From positions 1 to 23,293 of the IMG/VR virus record IMGVR_UViG_3300030419_002116: 23,293 nt of DNA; one strand, written 5' to 3'. Below, in pieces: positions 1 through 6,791 of the stretch; within the stretch, counting starts at the first letter, position 1; each line of letters begins with the position of its first letter. The notes below the pieces were generated by a model. It was not told the DNA's origin. It worked only from the letters and a program-made list of their open reading frames with translations, and searched no databases. The DNA is from a virus. The translations under genes were made by a program, and so were the position numbers.

Positions 1-117
1 GGGGCAAGAAAAAAGACTAGTATTGGCAACAGCCCCCGCACAAAGCGAGGGAAACCCGGTCCACACGGGGGCAACAAGGGATATAAGAAGCGCTATCGCG
101 GTCAAGGAAAGGGTTAG
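1..117 (+). CDS. C-terminal end of a basic hypothetical protein (5' truncated)
   Basis: Frame 1 is open from the window edge to TAG at 115-117 and gives 38 residues. They are rich in Lys, Arg and Gly: near the start comes RKKTSIGNSP and the end is KKRYRGQGKG. This composition and the downstream hairpin support a real gene end. The KKYRGQG-type tail resembles small basic phage proteins of unknown role, which could bind nucleic acid. The start lies outside the window, so neither length nor function can be given. Confidence 0.6.
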   Translation, partial: GARKKTSIGNSPRTKRGKPGPHGGNKGYKKRYRGQGKG

Positions 118-123
118 TAGGCA

Positions 124-149
124 CCCTCAACTATTTAAGTTGGGGGTTT
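124..149 (+). terminator. Hairpin after the first gene, possible terminator or translational control
   Basis: Bases 124-132 (CCCTCAACT) pair with 138-146 (AGTTGGGGG) as nine base pairs, one of them G-U, around the loop ATTTA, followed by only three T. It could be a weak intrinsic terminator. The G-run of the right arm is also the only Shine-Dalgarno-like sequence before the ATG at 154, so the hairpin might instead mask the start of the J-domain gene. Confidence 0.5.
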
Positions 150-153
150 CCTC

Positions 154-849
154 ATGAGAGTTAATGATTTAATAAAATGGAAGAGAGCATTAAACGAAAT
201 CAAGTTTAAGCACATCGAACTCGACTTGGTGAAAGAGACTTGTGATTCTCACGGACCACAGTTTCAAATGTTCTTGGAGGATTATTGTGCCAACAACGGC
301 ATAGACTTGCGAAAACTAAATGAAGAGAAGGCTGCTCGCACACCACCTAGTAAGAAAGAGGTTGTTCCAAAAAAGCGACGGCTACCCGAGAATACAGAAA
401 AAGGTGGGCATATGGTTGTTTCGGAAAATCATTATACAGAAGACGCCCCACCCGTTAAGCCCATATTCGCAGAGAAAAAGGATGTAGATCAGATCGCCGT
501 AGTGTTCAAGAATTTGTTTAAAAAACTTGCGATGTTTCTGCATCCAGATCGCTCAGCGGGCTTGACAGACGAGGAGAAACAGGATAGATTATCTATGTTC
601 AAGGAGGCCAAGCAGGCTCTAGCAGACAAACGCTACTTCGTTCTCCTTGAGATGTCTGAAAAGTTTAATATAAGAATGCCTAAAAATTACAAACAACAAA
701 CTAGATGGATGAAAGCAAAGATAATACAACTTGACCAAGAGATACAGTCCCAGAAGCACACATACAACTATGTTTTTTCTGAGTGCGAGACTACAGAAGA
801 AAAAGAGAGAATCGTTAAAAATTTTTTGAGGCAAATTTTCCAGATTTAG
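154..849 (+). CDS. J-domain (DnaJ-like) protein
   Basis: 231 residues. A J-domain-like segment lies at about 113-170, with the HPDR signature (H130-P131-D132) between two predicted helices (FKNLFKKLAMFLHPDR, then a helix of about 25 residues). J domains stimulate the ATPase of Hsp70 (DnaK). This protein lacks the Gly/Phe region and zinc-finger region of DnaJ, so it is a stand-alone J protein that could direct host DnaK to a phage client. The N-terminal 60 residues and the Lys/Pro-rich linker (62-85) are not recognised. The C-terminal 55 residues are helical and charged. The start follows the hairpin at 124-146 with no clear separate Shine-Dalgarno. The J-domain call is good; the client is unknown. 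Confidence 0.75.
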   Translation: MRVNDLIKWKRALNEIKFKHIELDLVKETCDSHGPQFQMFLEDYCANNGIDLRKLNEEKAARTPPSKKEVVPKKRRLPENTEKGGHMVVSENHYTEDAPPVKPIFAEKKDVDQIAVVFKNLFKKLAMFLHPDRSAGLTDEEKQDRLSMFKEAKQALADKRYFVLLEMSEKFNIRMPKNYKQQTRWMKAKIIQLDQEIQSQKHTYNYVFSECETTEEKERIVKNFLRQIFQI

Positions 850-857
850 GAGGTAAT

Positions 858-971
858 GTGGAACATCTTATGAACTGCCACGGAGAATGGGCAGCACTTT
901 TTACTTGCATATCTTCTCTTCCCATGATAAGATATTGGTATACAGCAAGAAACCACAAGGAGGTAACTTGA
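858..971 (+). CDS. Small hydrophobic ORF of 37 residues upstream of purA
   Basis: A GTG at 858 sits just after a full AGGAGG (848-853), which overlaps the stop of the J-protein gene. The frame runs to TGA at 969-971, and that stop overlaps the TTG start of purA as TTGA. The product starts MEHLMNCHGEWAALF; its middle is hydrophobic (AALFTCISSLPMI) and its end basic. It may be a small membrane peptide or a leader that couples translation into purA. The strong ribosome site and exact overlap support it. The competing ATG at 856 gives only five codons. Confidence 0.5.
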   Translation: MEHLMNCHGEWAALFTCISSLPMIRYWYTARNHKEVT

Positions 972-1975
972 TTACAGACATCGTTATTGGTCTCCAGCAC
1001 GGAGATGAGGGCAAGGGAAAGGTGACCCACCACTTGCTAAAGAAGGGCGATTACACCCATTGCGTCAGGTTCAATGGAGGGTGTAACGCAGGTCACACCA
1101 TCTATCACGAAGGAAAGAAGCTGGTTACCCACCACATTCCAGCGGGAGTGTTCTTCAACATAACATCTGTTATTGGTAACGGCTGCGTTATTGATCCTGT
1201 GAAGTTGTTTGAGGAAATTGAGTATCTTGAAGCGAATGGCATAAATGTGAGGGATAATCTCAAGATTGCCCATAACGCTCACATCATCACAGAACTACAC
1301 AAGGCACAAGACGGCAAAGACGAAAAGATTGGCACCACCCGCACAGGCAATGGTCCTGCTTATCGCGACAAGTACAATCGCACTGGTATTAGGGCTTGCG
1401 ACATCCCCGCTCTTGAACCTATGCTAGTAGACATTTACGAAGAACTTTCAGGCGATACAGTTATCCTGATGGAAGGGGCACAGGGCTTTTGGTTAGATCC
1501 TGATTGGGGCGACTATCCTTATGTGACCTCTTCGCATACTGGTGTCGCCGCTGCTATTCAAAACGGCATCAATCCACGCTCTATCCGCAACATTTGGGGC
1601 ATTATCAAGGCTTACGAAACCTATGTTGGTAAGCGAAACTTTCAACCCGACGATCCAATCTTTGATAAGATTCAGGAGGTCGGTGGTGAGTTTGGCTCAA
1701 CGACGGGACGAGTCCGCCAATGTAACTGGATTAACATTGAAGAAATCAGAAAGGCCATTCAAATGAATGGTGTAAATCGGCTTGTCGTTAACAAGATGGA
1801 TGTTTTGCGGGAAGTCGGTGTGTGGGGAACAACTGACCGACGTATCCACGGAGAAAGACATTTCCGAGATTTCCTGAACGAAGAGTTTGGTCCGACAATA
1901 GGAATAGACAAGATCTATTTTTCCAATAACCCCCGAGACATTTGCGACTCAAATAAGCGCGCATTAACCGCTTGA
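968..1975 (+). CDS. purA: Adenylosuccinate synthetase, short archaeal-length form
   Basis: The enzyme joins IMP and aspartate using GTP to make adenylosuccinate, the committed step to AMP. I choose TTG 968, five bases after AAGGAGG (957-963), because the product then begins MITDIVIGLQ and the first beta strand aligns with PurA. An in-frame ATG at 887 would add 27 unlikely residues. Visible motifs are GDEGKGK with the catalytic Asp13, NAGH with His43, GTTRTGNGPAYRDK, YPYVTSS, TTGRVR (aspartate loop) and VNKMD (guanine recognition). It has 335 residues against about 430 in E. coli, a length typical of archaeal PurA. Phage PurZ, which makes the diaminopurine precursor from dGMP, belongs to the same family, but in the PurZ proteins I know Asp13 is replaced. 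Here it is kept, so IMP is the likelier substrate. The stop overlaps the -35 box of the next promoter. Confidence 0.9.
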   Translation: MITDIVIGLQHGDEGKGKVTHHLLKKGDYTHCVRFNGGCNAGHTIYHEGKKLVTHHIPAGVFFNITSVIGNGCVIDPVKLFEEIEYLEANGINVRDNLKIAHNAHIITELHKAQDGKDEKIGTTRTGNGPAYRDKYNRTGIRACDIPALEPMLVDIYEELSGDTVILMEGAQGFWLDPDWGDYPYVTSSHTGVAAAIQNGINPRSIRNIWGIIKAYETYVGKRNFQPDDPIFDKIQEVGGEFGSTTGRVRQCNWINIEEIRKAIQMNGVNRLVVNKMDVLREVGVWGTTDRRIHGERHFRDFLNEEFGPTIGIDKIYFSNNPRDICDSNKRALTA

Positions 1976-2000
1976 CAGCAGGCGATCACCCTGATATATT
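1972..2000 (+). promoter_or_regulatory. Sigma-70-type promoter before uvsE
   Basis: TTGACA (1972-1977), a 17-base spacer and TATATT (1995-2000), followed by ATAG. The -35 box contains the purA stop codon (TGA 1973-1975). The expected start point is near 2007, just before the GGAGG of uvsE. It is nearly identical to the site at 2958-2986. Confidence 0.85.
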
Positions 2001-2018
2001 ATAGGTATTGGAGGACAG

Positions 2019-2975
2019 ATGCCGAAGAACTATGGCTACGCATGTATCAATATGCAGCTTTCAAATCCACAAGACTACGGTGGCAAAGCAAAAGATAGAA
2101 TCACCACCAACAGGTCCATGATCAAAAGGACCTTTCAGGAGCGGGGGATCGAGTATGCGTCCTCCTTGTCCCTCCTAAACGTACTCGATCTTCAGAAGAT
2201 CCTTGAGTGGAATGTAAAGCACGGCATCAAGTTTTTCCGTCTGTCCTCCAATATCTTTCCTTGGGCGTCAGAATATCAACTACACGACATGCCTGACTAC
2301 GAGGCTATTTGGGATGCTTGCGATGCAGCAGGCAACTATGCCAAAGAGCACGGCATCCGTCTTACATCGCATCCTGGTCCTTTCAACAAGTTGGCTTCTC
2401 CCAAGGAAAATGTATTCCAGAACACCAAGCGTGATCTGGAGATCCATGGTGAGTTATTCGACATGCTCAATTTGCCCCGAGACCATTACGCAAAAATCAA
2501 CATTCACGTCGGCGCGGCTTATGGAAACAAGCCTGTCGCACTAGATACATTTGTAAGAAACTTTGAGAGACTCCCAGAGTCCGTAACCTCTAGACTGACG
2601 GTAGAAAACGATGATCGCGAAAGCCTATACTCTACTAAAGAGCTTTATGATGGACTGCATCATCGCACTGGTATTCCTATTGTTTTTGATTATCATCATC
2701 ACGGTTTCTGTACCGGGGGAATTACGGAGAAGCAGGCTTTGGAGATGGCTATCTCAACGTGGAAAGACATCAAGCCGGTAGTTCATTATTCAGAGTCTCG
2801 CGCTATCGAGTACAGGAATCCAAAGATTCGCCCGCACGCCCACTCTGACTATGTCAACGGACCCATCGACGACTACGGCTACGACCTCGATGTGATGATC
2901 GAAGCGAAGGCCAAAGAACTAGCCCTATTCGGGCTCCAAAAACTTGACGCCCAGCGCTTGACAGCAGCGGCGTGA
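2019..2975 (+). CDS. uvsE: UV damage endonuclease (UVDE/UvsE family)
   Basis: 318 residues with the UvsE TIM-barrel pattern: YACINMQL near the start, RLSSNIFPW (74-82), SHPGPFNKL (117-125), INIHVGAAYGNK (160-171), LTVENDD (193-199), FDYHHHGFC (223-231) and VHYSES (255-260). The His, Glu and Asp residues in these strings correspond to the metal cluster of the family. The enzyme nicks DNA 5' of UV photoproducts and starts light-independent repair, so it would let the phage repair sunlight damage without host UvrABC. Family length is about 300, so the gene looks intact. GGAGG precedes the ATG, and the gene has its own promoter in the end of purA. Its 3' end holds the next promoter. Confidence 0.92.
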   Translation: MPKNYGYACINMQLSNPQDYGGKAKDRITTNRSMIKRTFQERGIEYASSLSLLNVLDLQKILEWNVKHGIKFFRLSSNIFPWASEYQLHDMPDYEAIWDACDAAGNYAKEHGIRLTSHPGPFNKLASPKENVFQNTKRDLEIHGELFDMLNLPRDHYAKINIHVGAAYGNKPVALDTFVRNFERLPESVTSRLTVENDDRESLYSTKELYDGLHHRTGIPIVFDYHHHGFCTGGITEKQALEMAISTWKDIKPVVHYSESRAIEYRNPKIRPHAHSDYVNGPIDDYGYDLDVMIEAKAKELALFGLQKLDAQRLTAAA

Positions 2976-2986
2976 CCTGATATATT
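2958..2986 (+). promoter_or_regulatory. Sigma-70-type promoter before the gene at 3011
   Basis: TTGACA (2958-2963), a 17-base spacer and TATATT (2981-2986), followed by ATAG. The -35 box lies in the last uvsE codons and the uvsE stop (2973-2975) lies in the spacer. It is the near twin of 1972-2000: both read CGCTTGACAGCAG at the -35 and CTGATATATTATAG at the -10. Confidence 0.85.
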
Positions 2987-3010
2987 ATAGACAGCCACAA
3001 GGAGGATAGC

Positions 3011-3271
3011 ATGGCTACATCAACCGAAGAGAAGAAGCGTTACGTTCTGGAGTACCTCCGGTCGTTGAGCGCGATTGAAGAGGCTATGGAGCCCTACAAG
3101 GAGCAGAAGCGCGAACTGCGATCCGAGTTTCGCGAGCAAGGCTGGCTCAACACTGACGAGATTCGGGCGGCTGTGAAGGCTTACCGTCTGTTCAAGGGCA
3201 AAGTAAATATTGATGAGGTTTACGACAACTTCAAGATGCTTTCAGGCGAAGATGATACGGAGGAAGGATGA
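3011..3271 (+). CDS. Small hypothetical protein, helical
   Basis: 86 residues, strongly charged, read from an ATG behind AAGGAGG. Helix 1 spans about 4-45 (with EEAMEPYKEQKRELRSEF), then come GWLNTDEI and a second helical part through VDEVYDNF. The layout, a coiled-coil-like helix followed by a Gly turn and a short helix, is loosely like GapR/DUF2312 DNA-binding proteins, but I cannot confirm homology. It is the first gene after a strong promoter and probably leads the dut-methyltransferase operon. The stop overlaps the dut start as ATGA. Confidence 0.7.
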   Translation: MATSTEEKKRYVLEYLRSLSAIEEAMEPYKEQKRELRSEFREQGWLNTDEIRAAVKAYRLFKGKVNIDEVYDNFKMLSGEDDTEEG

Positions 3272-3720
3272 TTATTGAGTTTTTCAAAATTCATTCTGAT
3301 GCCACAACTCCAACCAGAGCAAACCCATCAGATGCCGGGCTTGACATTTATGCGAGATTGGATTACGACCGTATGTGGATTGATCCCGGTTCATCTGCGG
3401 TAGTTCCTACTGGCATCAAAGTGGGTGTCCCACACGGCTATATGCTTCAGGTGATGAATCGTTCTAGTGTAGCAGCGAAGAGGAGTTTGATTGTGGGCGC
3501 TCATGTTATTGATTCTGGATATGACGGAGAGATTTTCATCAATCTACACAACGTAGGAGAGCGTGTCCAGTCGGTTCGTAATGGCGACAAGATCGCCCAG
3601 TTGGTTATGATTCCGGTTGTGTCTTTCCGCCCAGTAGAGCGCCAAGAAGATTCACTTTACAGCGATGGTATCACTATTTCAAACAGAGGCGATGGAGCCC
3701 TAGGGAGCACAGGTGGATAA
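3268..3720 (+). CDS. dut: dUTP diphosphatase (trimeric dUTPase)
   Basis: The enzyme hydrolyses dUTP to dUMP and pyrophosphate, keeping uracil out of DNA and feeding dTMP synthesis. All five motifs are present in 150 residues: motif 1 DAGLDI (22-27), motif 2 NRSSV (64-68), motif 3 IDSGYDGE (81-88), motif 4 GDKIAQLV (106-113) and motif 5 RGDGALGSTG (140-149). The usual motif 5 Phe (GFGSTG) is replaced by Leu. Length is normal for a homotrimeric enzyme. It starts at ATGA shared with the gene before and overlaps the possible GTG start of the next gene, so it is likely translated as part of one operon. Confidence 0.95.
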   Translation: MIIEFFKIHSDATTPTRANPSDAGLDIYARLDYDRMWIDPGSSAVVPTGIKVGVPHGYMLQVMNRSSVAAKRSLIVGAHVIDSGYDGEIFINLHNVGERVQSVRNGDKIAQLVMIPVVSFRPVERQEDSLYSDGITISNRGDGALGSTGG

Positions 3721-4192
3721 AACAACACGAGAAGTAATGTTTAGTTCAAAGTCTAATGAGTGGGCAACTCCACAATCATTTTTTGATAAACTAAACGAAA
3801 TGTATGGACCCTTCACTCTCGACGCCGCCGCATCCGATAAGAATTACAAGGTCGATACATATCTAACAGCAGACGATGACGCGCTTTCTGCTGACTGGTC
3901 TGGAAACACAGTATTTCTAAACCCCCCTTATGGACGCGGACTAAAAGAATGGATCCGCAAGTCTTATCAAGAGGGACAAAAGCAAGATACAACGGTGGTT
4001 ATGCTTATCCCCGCTCGCACCGACACAAAGTATTGGCACGACTATGTAATGAAGGCAGACGAGATTCGATTTGTTCGTGGCCGTATCAAGTTTGGCGATG
4101 AGACGAATAGCGCACCATTCCCATCAGCGGTGGTGGTTTTTCGCAGAACAAACTTCAACGGACCACGTATCACCGGAATGGAGCGCCCGTGA
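3713..4192 (+). CDS. Phage-type DNA N6-adenine methyltransferase (Dam, PF05869-like)
   Basis: 159 residues. The family opening SNEWATP (14-20) is followed by YGPFTLDAAAS (31-41) and the catalytic LNPPYGRG (69-76). This matches the small phage N6-adenine methyltransferases that modify adenine in DNA from S-adenosylmethionine. The probable role is protecting phage DNA from host nucleases or marking it. The GTG at 3713 overlaps the dut stop; an ATG at 3737 would give a protein 8 residues shorter that still contains the whole domain, and I cannot decide between them. The gene is unrelated in type to the second adenine methyltransferase at 9736. The stop overlaps the next GTG as GTGA. Confidence 0.85.
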   Translation: MDKTTREVMFSSKSNEWATPQSFFDKLNEMYGPFTLDAAASDKNYKVDTYLTADDDALSADWSGNTVFLNPPYGRGLKEWIRKSYQEGQKQDTTVVMLIPARTDTKYWHDYVMKADEIRFVRGRIKFGDETNSAPFPSAVVVFRRTNFNGPRITGMERP

Positions 4193-4446
4193 ATAGAGCA
4201 CAACGTCGGCGGCTAAAAAAGAAGAATAAAGGAAACGAAGTTCTCGCAGAAAAAATTTCCTCATTCAGCCACAGACCAGACGCATGTTCCGCCTGCTCGG
4301 CACCATTTGATGCAAAGTCAAAGGAACACGCACAAACTTGGCGGGTAGTAGTACACGAAAAACCAACTCGTGTATCCTTGTTCTGCCCCCAATGTATTGA
4401 GAAAGCAAAGGAGATTATAGATGAGCACTCAAGCACAAAACAATGA
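4189..4446 (+). CDS. Small putative zinc-binding protein
   Basis: 85 residues from a GTG that overlaps the previous stop. The N terminus is very basic (AQRRRLKKKNK). Two Cys pairs, CSAC (33-36) and CPQC (66-69), are about 30 residues apart, the layout of a treble-clef or ribbon zinc site. The C-terminal helix overlaps the coding start of the next gene by 26 bases. Function is unknown; binding to nucleic acid is plausible but only inferred. Confidence 0.65.
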   Translation: MNRAQRRRLKKKNKGNEVLAEKISSFSHRPDACSACSAPFDAKSKEHAQTWRVVVHEKPTRVSLFCPQCIEKAKEIIDEHSSTKQ

Positions 4447-4774
4447 TTTATTCAATCTAAGCGACATAAGCGACCCCGCAACTGTAGAAGATGTCGCCAC
4501 CGAAATACTAAACAAACTCAAGATCGAGTCGCAAGCTCTAGAAGGTCTTGCCCGTCGCGAAGCAGTAAATCATCCCCCACATTACAATCAAGGAAAAATC
4601 GAAGTAATCGACGCCATTGAGGACTGGGGACTTGACTTCAACGCTGGCAATGTGGTAAAATATGTTGCGAGACATAGACACAAAGACGAGCCGATAGAAG
4701 ACCTAAAGAAGGCTCGCTGGTATCTTGACCGTCTTATTGAAGGATATGAAAATGGCAGTAACAAGAATCAATAG
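4421..4774 (+). CDS. DUF3310 family protein
   Basis: 117 residues. The C-terminal 70 residues carry the DUF3310 pattern: HPPHYNQGKIEVIDAIEDWG (51-70), GNVVKYVARHRHK (76-88) and DLKKARWYLDRLI (94-106). The family is widespread in phages and is sometimes labelled a nucleotide kinase, though I know of no firm basis for that label. The first 45 residues are an acidic, variable extension. AAAGGAG precedes the ATG well. It sits between an adenine methyltransferase and a thioredoxin-like gene in the nucleotide-metabolism block. Confidence 0.85.
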   Translation: MSTQAQNNDLFNLSDISDPATVEDVATEILNKLKIESQALEGLARREAVNHPPHYNQGKIEVIDAIEDWGLDFNAGNVVKYVARHRHKDEPIEDLKKARWYLDRLIEGYENGSNKNQ

Positions 4775-5114
4775 AAGGAACCTCCTTCAAATTCTTGAAG
4801 GAAAGGTAAAAGACCCTCACGAAGTCGTTATCAAGTTCTATGGCTCTAATTGCCATCTATGCCACGCTCTAAAAGATCAGTTTGTGGAAATTTCTGACGA
4901 ATATGACGACCTAATCTTCTATGCTTTCAATATGGAGAGTGGGGCTGGATTAGAGAAAAAATATGGCTTTCAAGGTATTCCATCTATCTGCTATGTTAGA
5001 ACTGGTGGACTAAAGCCTGTGGTTCGTTTTATGGAAGAACCTAAAAAGCCCCATAAGGAAACTTGGTATCACCCAACAGGTATCAGGGTCTTCATAAACA
5101 ATAACAGGAGTTAA
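4752..5114 (+). CDS. Thioredoxin-like protein
   Basis: 120 residues. VVIKFYGSNCHLCHALKDQF (25-44) holds the redox pair C34-H-L-C37, and GFQGIPSICYV provides the cis-proline segment of a thioredoxin fold. It could reduce phage or host ribonucleotide reductase or other disulphides. I choose ATG 4752, seven bases after AAGGA, over an earlier ATG at 4746 or TTG at 4725. The start overlaps the DUF3310 gene by 23 bases. The CHLC pair is not the classic CGPC, so its redox potential and partner may differ. Confidence 0.8.
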   Translation: MAVTRINRRNLLQILEGKVKDPHEVVIKFYGSNCHLCHALKDQFVEISDEYDDLIFYAFNMESGAGLEKKYGFQGIPSICYVRTGGLKPVVRFMEEPKKPHKETWYHPTGIRVFINNNRS

Positions 5115-5115
5115 A

Positions 5116-6138
5116 TTGGAACTATCAATAACATATGACGATGTCCTAATACTTCCACAGTATTCAGACATTCGTTCAAGATCAGAGATTGATATCTCAA
5201 CTGATCTAACAAATAGACTAAAACTGTCGCTTCCGATCATATCTTCTCCGATGGATACCGTTACAGAAGACTATATGTCTGTTGCTATGCACAATGCAGG
5301 TGGCACAGGCATTATCCATCGCTATAACACTATCGAAGAACAAGCCAACATAGTTGGCCGTGCCTTTGCTAGAGGAGCCACCAATATTGGCGTTGCAGTT
5401 GGGGTATCGGATGACTTTGTTGAAAGATCCGAGGCTTGTTTAGAACAAGGGGCCAAGTTTATTTGCGTTGATGTGGCTCACGGACATCACATCTTGATGA
5501 AAGAAGCCCTAGCATCACTTCGTCTTACATTAGGCGACGATGTTCATATTATGGCTGGAAATGTCGCCACACTTAACGGGATCAACGATCTTGCTGACTG
5601 GGGAGCCAATTCGGTTCGTTGTAACATTGGTGGAGGTTCTATTTGCTCTACCAGGGTTCAAACAGGACACGGATGCCCTGGACTACACACAGTCTCTATG
5701 TGTGCGAGAACAGACCGAGATGTTGCTGTCATCGCTGATGGTGGTATTCGCAACTCTGGAGACATTGTTAAGGCTCTTGCTGCTGGCGCAGATGCCGTAA
5801 TGTTGGGCTCCCTTCTATCAGGAACCAAAGAAACGCCAGGAGAGGTATTTACACATGCAGACGGAAGAAAATACAAAACTTATCGTGGAATGGCTTCAAA
5901 GGAAGCACAAGTTGAATGGCGTGGAAAGTATTCCTCTTTTGAAGGTGTTTCTTCGACCATCCCGTACAGAGGAAAGGTCAAAAATGTGCTCGGAGACCTC
6001 GAACGCGGAGTAAGATCTGGTTTTTCTTATAGTGGGGCTCGTTCTCTAAAAGAAATGCGCTCTAAGGCTATCTGGGTTCGTCAGAGTGTTGCTAGTTTAG
6101 GCGAGAGCAGGACGCATATTACTACTCGGAAGTGGTAA
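5116..6138 (+). CDS. IMP dehydrogenase / GMP reductase family enzyme without CBS domains
   Basis: 340 residues on a TIM barrel: [16 protein letters not shown] (7-22), SSPMDTVTE (43-51), the catalytic Cys loop GGGSICSTR (172-180, Cys177), [12 protein letters not shown] (206-217), MLGSLLSG (229-236) and [10 protein letters not shown] (256-265). The CBS pair of normal bacterial IMPDH (about 490 residues) is absent. The flap between GMAS and IPYRG is short, and I see no clear Arg-Tyr dyad of IMPDH there; Glu276 lies in a position like that used by GMP reductase. The C terminus ([12 protein letters not shown], then ESRTH) looks more like IMPDH. So the direction, IMP to XMP or GMP to IMP, is unresolved. 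The start is TTG, five bases after AGGAG. Confidence 0.85.
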   Translation: MELSITYDDVLILPQYSDIRSRSEIDISTDLTNRLKLSLPIISSPMDTVTEDYMSVAMHNAGGTGIIHRYNTIEEQANIVGRAFARGATNIGVAVGVSDDFVERSEACLEQGAKFICVDVAHGHHILMKEALASLRLTLGDDVHIMAGNVATLNGINDLADWGANSVRCNIGGGSICSTRVQTGHGCPGLHTVSMCARTDRDVAVIADGGIRNSGDIVKALAAGADAVMLGSLLSGTKETPGEVFTHADGRKYKTYRGMASKEAQVEWRGKYSSFEGVSSTIPYRGKVKNVLGDLERGVRSGFSYSGARSLKEMRSKAIWVRQSVASLGESRTHITTRKW

Positions 6139-6485
6139 TGTCCGACAAGCCTTATTTATACGGCGAAGAGCTTAAATCAATACGCTTTTTGATCTCCGAT
6201 GATGATCATGCTCGTTTCATAGTAAGACTGCGCCATCATAATATAAAGCACGCTGCTCCATTCTTTAGGGCTATGATGGATGCCGTCATCGAGGGTGATG
6301 AGACAATCGCGCCTTTTCTTGAGAAGTATGTGATAGAACACAAACTCCTTAGTCGAAAGCGTTTTACTGACTCTCTTAAACTAAAGAAGAAGGGTAAGCA
6401 AACTATGGAAGATTTCGGTCTTCTTGATGATGCTGAAAAAGAAGAACTATTCGATTTAATCGCAAAGGAGTTTCCAGAACTATGA
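6138..6485 (+). CDS. Hypothetical protein, possible small regulator
   Basis: 115 residues from ATG 6138, whose first base is the last base of the previous stop. A GTG two codons earlier is the alternative. The segment IRFLISDDDHARFIVRLRHH, followed by a helix (APFFRAMMDAVIEGDE), looks like a strand plus two helices and might be a ribbon-helix-helix-like fold. The C-terminal half is Lys-rich and then acidic (LDDAEKEELFDLIAKEFPEL). It overlaps the sigma-like gene by four bases, which would fit a pair of regulators, but no function can be assigned. Confidence 0.65.
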   Translation: MSDKPYLYGEELKSIRFLISDDDHARFIVRLRHHNIKHAAPFFRAMMDAVIEGDETIAPFLEKYVIEHKLLSRKRFTDSLKLKKKGKQTMEDFGLLDDAEKEELFDLIAKEFPEL

Positions 6486-6736
6486 AAGATGGACTATTAG
6501 AGTGCTCAAGATTTTGTCTTAAAAACAAAGAATGTTGCGAGGCACAAAGTTGCAAATATCATATAGAATATGAAAGGGAGTTCAACTGCTCTTTGATCTC
6601 GATTTATGAGAATGGGGCTATGTCTTTGCGAGAAGTCGCTGAAAGAATGGGGCTTTCTTTCGCTAGGATTAAACAAATAGAGTCCAAGGCACTACTTAAG
6701 ATAAGAAAAAGGTTTCCTGATGGTGGAATTTTCTAA
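6482..6736 (+). CDS. Sigma-70 region 4-like protein with a cysteine cluster
   Basis: 84 residues. The C-terminal half (GAMSLREVAERMGLSFARIK, then QIESKALLKIRKR) is a helix-turn-helix of sigma region 4 type, which in full sigma factors contacts the -35 element and the beta flap. The N-terminal half instead carries Cys8, 12, 18, 19, 24 and 36 plus His27, spacing that suggests a zinc or iron-sulphur site. Regions 2 and 3 are absent. It could act as a co-activator or anti-sigma-like subunit that redirects host RNA polymerase to phage promoters. ATGA overlap joins it to the gene before. The helix-turn-helix call is firm; the role is inferred. Confidence 0.8.
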   Translation: MKDGLLECSRFCLKNKECCEAQSCKYHIEYEREFNCSLISIYENGAMSLREVAERMGLSFARIKQIESKALLKIRKRFPDGGIF

Positions 6737-6791
6737 ACTATTGGTGCCTTTTACACTATTTACTTTGAGTTTTTAAGGAGAACTAAATAAA

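Noticed and set aside
1-117. Structured RNA at the window start because of GC-rich blocks
   Set aside because: Frame 1 is open and codes for a plausible basic protein end; no consistent RNA fold was seen apart from the hairpin after the stop.
562-590. TTGACA with 17 bases to TAGATT inside the J-domain gene
   Set aside because: The -10 matches consensus at only four of six positions and no gene start follows within a useful distance.
968-1975. PurZ, the diaminopurine synthetase
   Set aside because: Asp13 is retained and no diaminopurine partner gene is in view; kept as a finding, not as the call.
6776-6784. T4-like late promoter (TATAAATA) at CTAAATAAA before the acidic gene
   Set aside because: It overlaps the ribosome site and start codon, is not an exact match, and no second copy was found in a suitable place.
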